Origin: Leptolinea sp. UBA1437
Lineage (GTDB): Bacteria > Chloroflexota > Anaerolineae > Anaerolineales > Anaerolineaceae
Assembly: GCA_002329625.1 (NCBI GenBank)
Contig: DCTP01000096.1
Location: 29,530-34,787 of the forward strand
DNA: 5,258 bases
Reading direction: 5' to 3'
Made by a program: the position numbers and the translations under genes. The notes beneath the pieces are model-generated. The model saw only the letters and a list, made by a program, of their open reading frames with translations, was not told the DNA's origin and did not search any database. Of this stretch, positions 1 to 5,258 are shown one piece after another. The stretch's first letter is position 1, and each line of letters starts with the position of its first letter.

Positions 1-211
1 TAAGCAGCATTCCCCGATGATAAAAGTCATCCAAAGCGAAATCCGTGATATCCCAACCCATCTCTTTTGTGAGGATTTCATGCAATGTTGAGCGATCTTT
101 CTTTTTCCATGTTTCCCAGTCCCAATAAGCCCATTCGGGAAGATAAAAATTCATTTTCTTTAAATAGGTATCCGCATTACGAATTATTTGATTAATTTCA
201 GAGCGTTTCAT
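1..211 (-). CDS. D-lyxose isomerase, N-terminal part (cut by window edge)
   Basis: The reverse strand reads open from an ATG at 211 to the window edge, giving the first 70 residues; the rest lies outside. The start MKRSEINQII, then a hydrophobic FYLPEWAYW stretch and MGWDITDF (about residues 51-58), match the opening of the E. coli O157 / Providencia type D-lyxose isomerase (MKRSAINDII, LGWDVTAF as I remember them). That family is a cupin-fold, metal-dependent enzyme of about 225 residues that interconverts D-lyxose and D-xylulose, and often D-mannose and D-fructose. The metal-binding histidines would lie in the missing part, so catalytic competence cannot be judged. GGAGAA sits 7 bases before the ATG and supports this start. 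The gene diverges from the LacI-family gene, and its product D-xylulose is the substrate of the xylulokinase encoded at 2959-4482, so it probably belongs to the same regulon. A different sugar isomerase of the same family remains possible. Confidence 0.82.
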   Translation of the reverse strand, partial: MKRSEINQIIRNADTYLKKMNFYLPEWAYWDWETWKKKDRSTLHEILTKEMGWDITDFALDDFYHRGMLL

Positions 212-330
212 AGTATTTTCTCCAATAAGAAATAAGATTCCCTAAATTAATAATTTTACCTTCAGAATGATCGTTTCCCGAAAGCCAATGAATCGATTTG
301 ACTTATCGCGAAACATTTTTTATCTTCCGA

Positions 331-359
331 ATTATAGATGGTAAATTTGTAATTGGAAG
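331..359 (-). promoter_or_regulatory. Putative promoter of the D-lyxose isomerase gene
   Basis: On the reverse strand a perfect TATAAT lies at 336-331. Upstream at 16-17 bases is a poor -35 match, read as TTCCAA (358-353) or CTTCCA (359-354). Transcription would start near 324, leaving a leader of roughly 110 bases before the ATG at 211. The -35 region is the same hexamer used by the rightward promoter. The weak -35 keeps confidence moderate. Confidence 0.45.
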
Positions 360-381
360 CTTAAGAAACTATATTTATAAT
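353..381 (+). promoter_or_regulatory. Putative sigma-70 promoter of the LacI-family gene
   Basis: TTGGAA at 353-358 and a perfect TATAAT at 376-381 are separated by 17 bases, the optimal spacing. Transcription would start near 388, about 85 bases before the start codon at 474. A second, weaker candidate lies upstream: TTGACT at 298-303, 17 bases, TATCTT at 321-326. The downstream one has the better -10 box and is preferred. Confidence 0.6.
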
Positions 382-473
382 TTAATGTTTCGACGCTAAA
401 GGAATTTTTCGAATGTAAAATATTAAACAGAACATAGTTTAACTCTGATTCGATATTATTTAAGGAAGTCAAG

Positions 474-1499
474 ATGGCCGGAACCATTAAGGAAATTGCG
501 AGAATTGCCAACGTTTCCCGCGGGACAGTGGATCGAGCACTAAACGATCGTCCCGGGGTCAATAAAGAAGTTGCTCAGCGAATTAAAGAGATCGCGCGAG
601 CAATGGACTACAAGCCAAATTCGGTTGCGAAAGCGCTTGCCTCACGGAATCGTCAGTTTGTTATCGGTGTTTTGATCAACAGTATCGGAAACCCCTTTTT
701 TGATGATGTCATTTTGGGAATCGAAGCCGCTGGACAAGAAATCGAAGATTTCGGCTTTCAGTTGAAAATGAGAAAAATGAGAGGCTATAACGCGAAGGAA
801 CAGCTTGAATTAATCAAAACCTTCGTTAATGAAGGAATTGATGCGTTTGCCATTACCCCGGTGAGTGATCCAATGATCCGGGATGCCTTGAATGAAATGA
901 TCGCGGACGGAATTCATGTTGTCTGCTTCAATTTGGATTTAGCCGGGGTAAATTATCTCGCTTATGTGGGATGTGATTATTATAAAAGCGGCGAAACATT
1001 GGGAGGAATGATCGGCTATATTACAGGTGGTAAGGCTCGACTGGGAGTGATTGCCTGTACCAATAACTTGGAAGGTCATCGCATGCGGGTAGAAGGATGT
1101 CAAAGGGTGTTAGAGAAAGAATTCCCCCAAAGCGAAATCGTTGAAGTAATTGAGGCGGAAGATAACGATGAAATTGCTTATCAAAAAACCCTTAGAATGT
1201 TGGAAGAGAGAAAAGAAATCAATGCGCTTTGTTTTAACGCCGGTGGTACAAAAGGCGGACTTCAGGCTGTCCGAGATTTAGGGCTTGAGAAGAAATTGGA
1301 TATTTTCACCTTTGATCTGACACCGGCAGTGATCGAAGGCATTCAAAATGGAATCGTTAAATCAACCGTGTGTCAACAACCGTTTACGCAAGGATATCAA
1401 AGTATCAAAATTCTTTTTGATGCCGTACTGAACGACGCTATCCCAGAAAGTGATCACCTCTATACCGATTTAAGTGTCAAAATAAAATACAACCTTTAG
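474..1499 (+). CDS. LacI-family transcriptional regulator, probable repressor of the xylose/lyxose genes
   Basis: The 341-residue protein has the usual LacI/PurR layout and length. Residues 4-24 form the helix-turn-helix, with recognition helix SRGTVDRALN at 15-24. The hinge helix follows at about 48-57, with Leu55 in the place of the family's minor-groove leucine that wedges the operator centre. Residues 62-341 form a two-lobed periplasmic-binding-protein-like effector domain (VIGVLINSIGNPFFDD at 63-78, ITPVSDP at 126-132, FTFDLTP near 278) that resembles RbsB-type sugar-binding domains. The start is supported by AAGGAAG at 462-468, five bases upstream. The gene sits between the divergent lyxose isomerase gene and xylA, so it probably controls both, with a pentose such as xylose, lyxose or xylulose as inducer. 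The ligand and the sign of control are inferred. It is not a ROK-type XylR, and it is not the AraC-type XylR of E. coli. No damage to the frame is visible. Confidence 0.9.
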   Translation: MAGTIKEIARIANVSRGTVDRALNDRPGVNKEVAQRIKEIARAMDYKPNSVAKALASRNRQFVIGVLINSIGNPFFDDVILGIEAAGQEIEDFGFQLKMRKMRGYNAKEQLELIKTFVNEGIDAFAITPVSDPMIRDALNEMIADGIHVVCFNLDLAGVNYLAYVGCDYYKSGETLGGMIGYITGGKARLGVIACTNNLEGHRMRVEGCQRVLEKEFPQSEIVEVIEAEDNDEIAYQKTLRMLEERKEINALCFNAGGTKGGLQAVRDLGLEKKLDIFTFDLTPAVIEGIQNGIVKSTVCQQPFTQGYQSIKILFDAVLNDAIPESDHLYTDLSVKIKYNL

Positions 1500-1578
1500 T
1501 CTTTCATCTTAAATAATAGCCATTAATCACAAGAAAATAGTTACATTAGTAAGTAGCAGTCAACCGATAGAATCATAG

Positions 1579-1584
1579 TATAAT
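1579..1584 (+). promoter_or_regulatory. -10 box of the xylA promoter
   Basis: A perfect TATAAT lies 58 bases before the xylA start codon. At 16-18 bases upstream there is no good -35 match (GCAGTC at 17 bases), and there is no TG extension. The promoter may therefore be weak alone or need an activator. The 1500-1578 stretch after the regulator stop shows no clear terminator hairpin, so some read-through from the regulator gene is possible. Confidence 0.55.
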
Positions 1585-1592
1585 CTATACAA

Positions 1593-1614
1593 TCTTCGTG
1601 TACGAGCACGATGA
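1593..1614. promoter_or_regulatory. Putative LacI-family operator upstream of xylA
   Basis: This is an imperfect 22-bp palindrome centred on the CG at 1603-1604. Its outer arms TCTTCGTG (1593-1600) and CACGATGA (1607-1614) pair at seven of eight positions, and the central CG also pairs. It starts 8 bases after the -10 box and so covers the expected transcription start, a classic place for repression. A central CpG is typical of LacI-family operators, whose hinge leucines intercalate there, and the regulator encoded just upstream keeps that leucine. Its sequence differs from the AATGTTTCG elements, so binding by the same protein is not certain. Confidence 0.55.
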
Positions 1615-1642
1615 ATAAAGTTCAGATTCAGGAGTGGAATCC

Positions 1643-2954
1643 ATGAAAGAATATTACCCGGGAATTCCCAAGGTTAAATATGAAGGGCCGCAAAGCGATA
1701 ACCCTTTTGCATATAAATTTTATAATCCGGAAGAAATTGTAGCCGGTAAAAAAATGAAGGATCAATTACGCTTTTCAGCCGCTTACTGGCATACCATTTG
1801 TGCGGCCGGAGCCGATATGTTCGGGGTAGCCACCGCGGATAAGACATTCGGCAAAACCGATCCGATGGAGCTCGCCGAAGCCAAAGCGCATGCTTTTTTT
1901 GAAATTATTGATAAGCTGGGCATAGACTATTTCGCATTCCATGATCGCGATATTGCTCCGGAAGGCTCGAACCTGGCTGAAACCAATAAAAATTTGGATA
2001 GAATCGTCGATTTATTTGAGACAGCTGATGAAAGAATATCAAAAGAATCTGCTTTGGGGAACCGCCAACATGTTCAACAATCCGCGCTATATGCACGGTG
2101 CCGGCACTTCCTGCAATCCGGATGCTTTTGCTTACGCGGCTGCTCAGGCGAAAAAAGCCATTGAAGTAACCGTCCGATTAAACGGTTCCGGTTACACTTT
2201 TTGGGGAGGCCGCGAAGGGTATGAAACCCTTTTGAATACCAATATGGGTCTCGAATTGGATAATATGGCACGCTTACTGCATTTGGCGACGGATTACGGT
2301 CGAAGCATCGGTTTTAAGGGAGCATTTTACATCGAACCGAAACCGAAAGAACCGACGAAGCACCAATATGATTTTGATGCCTCAACCGTAATCGGTTTTT
2401 TGCGGAAATATGGCCTGAACATGAAGTTGAATTTGGAAGCGAATCACGGAACACTGGCCGGACATACCTTCCAGCATGAATTACGGGTAGCGCGGACCGA
2501 AGGATATTTCGGCTCGGTCGATGCCAATATCGGCGATTTGCTGCTTGGGTGGGATACCGACCAATTCCCGAATGATGTATATGATTCGACTTTTGCCATG
2601 TATGAAATTTTGAAAGCGGGCGGATTTACGACCGGCGGTTTGAATTTCGACGCAAAAGCCCGTCGTGCCTCATTCCAGCCGGATGATATTTTTATCTCCC
2701 ACATTATGGGTATGGATACGATGGCGCTGGGGTTGCGAATGGCTGATAAGTTAATTCAGGACGGTAGAATCGATCAATTCGTGGAAGATCGTTATGCCGG
2801 TTATAAGAGCGGCATCGGCAAGAAAATTGTCGACGGAACCGTCACAATTCAGGAATTGGAAAAATATGCCTTGGAAATGGGCGATGTAAAAACAAATAAG
2901 AGCGGTCGCCAGGAATATTTGGAAGGCGTCGTTAATCAAATTCTGTTTGGATAA
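1643..2954 (+). CDS. xylA: Xylose isomerase, reading frame broken by an apparent one-base insertion
   Basis: The enzyme converts D-xylose to D-xylulose in the cytoplasm using divalent metal. Two reading frames together encode a full class II enzyme. The first runs from ATG 1643 (GGAG at 1631-1634) to about 2020 and holds WHTICAAGADMFG and FAFHDRDIAPEG, with catalytic His100 and Asp103. The second runs from about 2025 to the stop at 2952-2954 and holds LLWGTANMFNNPR, WGGREGYETLL, FYIEPKPKEPTKHQYD, LEANHGTLAGH, GWDTDQFP and LNFDAKARR, which carry the metal-binding acids and histidines. Removing one base near 2018-2027 gives 436 residues, the normal length, with no gap against the Lachnoclostridium type enzyme as I recall it. 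As written, translation would run out of frame and stop at 2162-2164 after 173 residues, giving an inactive product. Both halves look conserved, so the break is either a sequence error or a very recent mutation. xylB follows after four bases. Confidence 0.93.
2018..2027 (+). other. Frameshift site inside xylA
   Basis: The family-like reading leaves the first frame after the segment NLDRIVDLFE and resumes in the +1 frame at LMKEYQKNLLWGTAN. Dropping one base from GAGACAGCTG restores E-T-L-M-K-E, and the distance between the flanking conserved KNL and LLW then equals that in intact homologues (23 residues inclusive). There is no homopolymer run at the site and no stop codon at the shift point of the kind used in prfB-type programmed frameshifting. 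Confidence 0.8.
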
Positions 2955-2958
2955 ACTC

Positions 2959-4482
2959 ATGAATTATCTGATCGGCATTGATCTCGGAACCAGTGGGACG
3001 AAAACCGTTCTGTTTGATGAGAACGGTTATGTTCACGGTTCCGAAACCATCGAATACCCGCTTTATCAGGAACAAAACGGTTGGGGAGAACAGGAACCGG
3101 ATGATTGGTGGCATGCCGCATGCAACAGTATTCGATCTGTTATTGCGCAAAGTAAAATAAATCCTTCTGATGTTAAAGGCCTGGGCATTTCGGGCCAGAT
3201 GCACGGATTAGTGATGTTGGATAAAGACGGTAAAGTATTGCGCCGTTCCATTCTCTGGCTTGACCAACGGACAGCTAAAGAATGTGAAGAAATTACCGCA
3301 AAAGTGGGGGCGAAACGTCTTATCGAGATAACCGCCAACCCCGCACTAACGGGTTTTACCGCCTCAAAAATATTATGGGTGCGCAATCATCAACCGGAAA
3401 TTTATGAAAAATGTGCTCATATTCTTCTTCCAAAGGATTATGTTCGCTATAAGTTGACCGGCGAATTCGCCACCGAAGTATCGGATGCTTCTGGAATGCA
3501 GTTGTTGGATGTACCCAAACGAAAATGGTCCGATGAAGTTTTGGAAAAGTTGGATATCGATAAAAGTTTGTTGGGAAAAGTCTATGAATCACAGGAGATT
3601 ACCGGTTTGGTCAGTGCCCGTGCCGCATCCGAAACAGGGCTGAAAGCCGGAACACCCGTTGTCGGCGGAGCGGGAGATAACGCAGCCGCTGCAGTCGGCA
3701 CCGGCGTCGTACGGGATGGATTGGCGTTCACAACAATCGGTTCTTCAGGCGTCGTTTTTGCCCATAGTTCGGGGATCAAAATCGATCCCCAAGGTCGGGT
3801 TCATACTTTTTGCTGCGCGGTTCCCGGAGCATGGCATGTGATGGGGGTTCATCAGGCAGCGGGTCTTTCATTGAGATGGTTACGCGATAACGTCTGTGCG
3901 GAAGAAGTCGCGGAAGCCGAAAAACGGGGGATCGATCCGTATGATGTGATGAGTGAAAAGGCAGATAAAATCACTCCCGGATCGGACCGGCTGATTTATT
4001 TGCCCTATCTGAACGGGGAACGAACCCCGCATTTGGATCCCAATTGCCGGGGAGTATTCTTCGGATTGTCCGGCATTCATAAACGGGCTCACTTAATCCG
4101 TGCGGTAATGGAAGGTGTCAGCTATTCCTTGCGGGATAGTATTAGTATCCTGCGCGAAATGGACATCGAAACCAGCGAAATGACCGCGACCGGCGGAGGC
4201 GGCAGGAGCTTTGTCTGGCGACAGATGCTTGCCGATAATTACCATTGCCCGGTGAAAACAATCGATAACAAGGAAGGTCCGGCTTTAGGCGTGGCGATTC
4301 TTGCCGGAGTCGGCGTGGGGTTGTTCAGTTCGGTGCCGGAAGCATGCGATTCCTTAATTCACGATAAATCCGTGCAGGAACCGATTCGAGCCAATTCGGA
4401 TGTTTATGATAAATATTATCCGTTATATCGGAAACTTTATACGGATTTGAAAGATTCATTCAACGAATTGGCGGCTTTATAG
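2959..4482 (+). CDS. xylB: Xylulokinase (FGGY family)
   Basis: This cytoplasmic kinase phosphorylates D-xylulose with ATP to D-xylulose 5-phosphate. The 507-residue protein has the normal family length. The N-terminal actin-like lobe begins with the phosphate-binding loop IGIDLGTSGTK (5-15), then WGEQEPDDWW (42-51) and the substrate-binding SGQMHG (78-83, Met81-His82). Asp240 in VGGAGDNAAAA is the expected catalytic base, followed by TTIGSSG (258-264). The C-terminal lobe has YLPYLNGERTPHLDP (347-361), the FGGY signature region FFGLSGIHKRAHLIRAVMEG (367-386) and the nucleotide-binding ATGGGGRS (410-417). I chose ATG 2959 because it puts the family-typical start just before IGIDLGT; a TTG at 2947 in frame would add four residues and overlap xylA. 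The ribosome-binding site is weak (GGA at 2949-2951) and lies inside the xylA end, so translational coupling to xylA is likely. The frame is intact. Confidence 0.96.
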   Translation: MNYLIGIDLGTSGTKTVLFDENGYVHGSETIEYPLYQEQNGWGEQEPDDWWHAACNSIRSVIAQSKINPSDVKGLGISGQMHGLVMLDKDGKVLRRSILWLDQRTAKECEEITAKVGAKRLIEITANPALTGFTASKILWVRNHQPEIYEKCAHILLPKDYVRYKLTGEFATEVSDASGMQLLDVPKRKWSDEVLEKLDIDKSLLGKVYESQEITGLVSARAASETGLKAGTPVVGGAGDNAAAAVGTGVVRDGLAFTTIGSSGVVFAHSSGIKIDPQGRVHTFCCAVPGAWHVMGVHQAAGLSLRWLRDNVCAEEVAEAEKRGIDPYDVMSEKADKITPGSDRLIYLPYLNGERTPHLDPNCRGVFFGLSGIHKRAHLIRAVMEGVSYSLRDSISILREMDIETSEMTATGGGGRSFVWRQMLADNYHCPVKTIDNKEGPALGVAILAGVGVGLFSSVPEACDSLIHDKSVQEPIRANSDVYDKYYPLYRKLYTDLKDSFNELAAL

Positions 4483-4488
4483 GAGGGG
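4481..4488 (+). promoter_or_regulatory. Orphan Shine-Dalgarno sequence after xylB
   Basis: AGGAGGGG overlaps the xylB stop codon and is the strongest anti-16S match in the window, yet no ATG, GTG or TTG follows at a usable distance. The nearest triplet with good placement is ATA at 4491, which opens only 15 codons before TGA at 4536. It may be a remnant of a lost downstream start, or chance. Confidence 0.35.
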
Positions 4489-4543
4489 AAATAAATCTAA
4501 AGTATTTCGAGATTAATGATAAAATTAATATCGTTTGATTACT

Positions 4544-4573
4544 TTGGATTTTTTCGAAAATCGTTTTTTATAT
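4544..4573 (+). promoter_or_regulatory. Possible internal promoter for chvE
   Basis: TTGGAT at 4544-4549 and TTATAT at 4568-4573 are spaced by 18 bases and would start transcription near 4580. Both boxes are weak matches. The CG-centred palindrome 4551-4560 would lie in the spacer, where a repressor could act. This competes with the terminator reading of the same bases. Confidence 0.25.
4547..4569 (+). terminator. Hairpin plus T-run between xylB and chvE (weak terminator, attenuator or operator)
   Basis: GATTTT (4547-4552) and AAAATC (4557-4562) form a perfect 6-bp stem around a TTCG tetraloop. One base later comes a run of six T (4564-4569), as in an intrinsic terminator. The stem has only one GC pair, so termination would be partial at best. 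The same stretch contains a perfect 10-bp palindrome with central CG, TTTTCGAAAA (4551-4560), which could instead be a repressor site. Confidence 0.4.
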
Positions 4574-4577
4574 CAAA

Positions 4578-4590
4578 CTGGTAAATCCAG
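4578..4590 (+). repeat. Small inverted repeat before the chvE ribosome-binding site
   Basis: CTGG (4578-4581) and CCAG (4587-4590) flank TAAAT and could form a 4-bp hairpin ending 9 bases before AAGGAG at 4600-4605. It is short enough to be chance. Confidence 0.2.
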
Positions 4591-4611
4591 CAAATTAAGA
4601 AGGAGAGATCG

Positions 4612-5258
4612 ATGAAAAAGTTTATATTTGTTTTGTTAGCTCTGGTAGTTTTAGCGGTTTCAGTACCGGTCTTTGCTGAAGGTGAATTGATCGGTGTGGC
4701 TATGCCCACCAACAGCCTGCAGCGATGGAATCAGGATGGGAATAACATGAAGACTCAGCTTGAAAAAGCCGGTTACAAAGTTATTCTGGAATTTGCGAAT
4801 AACGATGTTGCGCTTCAGATTTCCCAGCTTGAAAATATGATTTTGAATGATGTGAAACTGTTGGTTGTCGCTTCCATTGACGGCGGTGCTTTGGGTGATG
4901 TGCTCAAGACGGCGAAAGATAACGGAATTCCTGTTATCGCTTATGATCGCTTGATCACCGGAACCGAATACGTTGATTATTACACTTCATTTGATAATTA
5001 TCGTGTCGGTAAATTCCAAGGCGATTACATCGTAAAAGCACTGGATCTGGAAAATGCAGCCGGCCCGTTCAATATTGAATTCTTCGGCGGTTCACCGGAT
5101 GATAACAATGCTCACCTGTTCTATCAGGGTGCAATAGACGTTTTGCAACCCTATCTTGATTCAGGGAAACTGGTTTGCCCATCCGGACAGATCGATTTCA
5201 ACACCGTCGCGATTCTCGGCTGGGGCACGGATGATGCACAGGCTCGTATGGATAACCT
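4612..5258 (+). CDS. chvE: ChvE-type periplasmic sugar-binding protein of an ABC importer, N-terminal part (cut by window edge)
   Basis: The 215 residues seen are the N-terminal part of a protein that is usually about 350 long. Residues 1-22 are a Sec signal peptide: KK, a hydrophobic core FIFVLLALVVLAVSV, then cleavage after VFA. No lipobox cysteine is present, so the mature protein should be free in the periplasm. The mature part follows Agrobacterium ChvE closely as I remember it: IGVAMPTNSLQRW (27-39), DGNNMKTQLEKAGYK (42-56), SQLENMI (71-77), VASIDGGALGDVLK (86-99), VIAYDRLI (108-115), YTSFDNYRVG (124-133), GPFNIEFFGGSPDDNNA (151-167) and AQARMDN (209-215). ChvE-type proteins bind several aldoses, including glucose, galactose, arabinose and xylose, and work with an MmsA/GguA ATPase and MmsB/GguB permease. 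AAGGAG at 4600-4605, six bases upstream, fixes the start. Its place after xylB points to pentose uptake. It is closer to ChvE than to E. coli XylF. Confidence 0.92.
   Translation, partial: MKKFIFVLLALVVLAVSVPVFAEGELIGVAMPTNSLQRWNQDGNNMKTQLEKAGYKVILEFANNDVALQISQLENMILNDVKLLVVASIDGGALGDVLKTAKDNGIPVIAYDRLITGTEYVDYYTSFDNYRVGKFQGDYIVKALDLENAAGPFNIEFFGGSPDDNNAHLFYQGAIDVLQPYLDSGKLVCPSGQIDFNTVAILGWGTDDAQARMDN

Larger units (their letters stand above)
309..392. promoter_or_regulatory. Inverted AATGTTTCG pair flanking the divergent promoters (candidate operators)
   Basis: CGAAACATT at 309-317 and AATGTTTCG at 384-392 form a perfect 9-bp inverted pair with 66 bases between. Read in the direction of each promoter, each copy lies 2-13 bases downstream of a TATAAT box, where a repressor would block initiation. 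Downstream bases are also similar (CGCGATAAG versus CGACGCTAAAG). The two sites are 75 bp apart, about seven helical turns, which would allow looping by a multimeric LacI-family protein. Neither copy is a strong palindrome alone, so binding is inferred. Confidence 0.4.

Noticed and set aside
274..298. Small palindromes TTTCCCGAAA (274-283) and AATCGATT (291-298)
   Set aside because: Short and in AT-rich DNA, with no matching copy at the other promoters; not enough to call an operator.
298..326. TTGACT-N17-TATCTT as the main promoter of the regulator gene
   Set aside because: The -10 box is poor compared with the perfect TATAAT at 376-381 with 17-base spacing; kept only as a secondary option.
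332..562. Reverse-strand 76-residue reading frame over the regulator start
   Set aside because: It lies antisense to the HTH coding region and the promoter, has no family-like sequence and is a shadow.
1526..1545. CRP-like site around TCACA upstream of xylA
   Set aside because: Only one half-site is present and the partner TGTGA is missing at the required spacing.
1634..1642. GTG start for xylA at 1634
   Set aside because: The GTG overlaps the GGAG ribosome-binding site that serves ATG 1643, and MKEYYPGIP is the family-like start.
1941..2954. A separate 337-residue gene starting at ATG 1941
   Set aside because: Its first 28 or so residues are a shadow of the xylA first frame; only from about 2025 does it read as xylose isomerase. 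It is the second half of the broken xylA.
2947..2958. TTG start for xylB at 2947, giving an overlap with xylA
   Set aside because: The ATG at 2959 puts the usual short lead before IGIDLGT, and TTG has no better ribosome-binding site. The TTG start cannot be fully excluded.

Overview
The window is a pentose-utilisation locus built around D-xylose. It shows, left to right: the 5' part of a leftward D-lyxose isomerase gene, a divergent control region, a rightward LacI-family repressor gene, xylA (xylose isomerase, broken by an apparent one-base frameshift), xylB (xylulokinase), and the 5' part of a ChvE-type periplasmic sugar-binding protein gene. All calls come from reading the translated sequence and comparing it with remembered family sequences; no search was run.

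The metabolic logic is coherent. Xylose isomerase turns D-xylose into D-xylulose, and D-lyxose isomerase turns D-lyxose into the same D-xylulose. Xylulokinase phosphorylates D-xylulose to D-xylulose 5-phosphate for the pentose phosphate pathway. The ChvE-type protein would deliver aldoses to an ABC importer whose ATPase and permease genes presumably lie past the right edge. The LacI-family protein is the obvious candidate sensor and repressor for both directions.

Regulation is partly readable. Positions 212-473 hold two back-to-back promoters that share one -35 hexamer, each followed by an inverted copy of AATGTTTCG. Upstream of xylA there is a consensus -10 box, followed by a 22-bp imperfect palindrome with a central CG, a typical LacI-family operator. 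Between xylB and chvE there is an orphan Shine-Dalgarno sequence, then a hairpin with a T-run that could be an attenuator or an operator, then the chvE ribosome-binding site.

Organism: a bacterium with moderate to low GC. The ChvE-type protein has a plain Sec signal peptide ending in VFA and no lipobox cysteine, which suggests a diderm with a periplasm rather than a Firmicute. A spirochaete or similar anaerobe would fit, but this is a weak inference. I see no mobile element, RNA gene, CRISPR array or clearly novel system. The most notable points are the broken xylA reading frame and the symmetric divergent promoter region.
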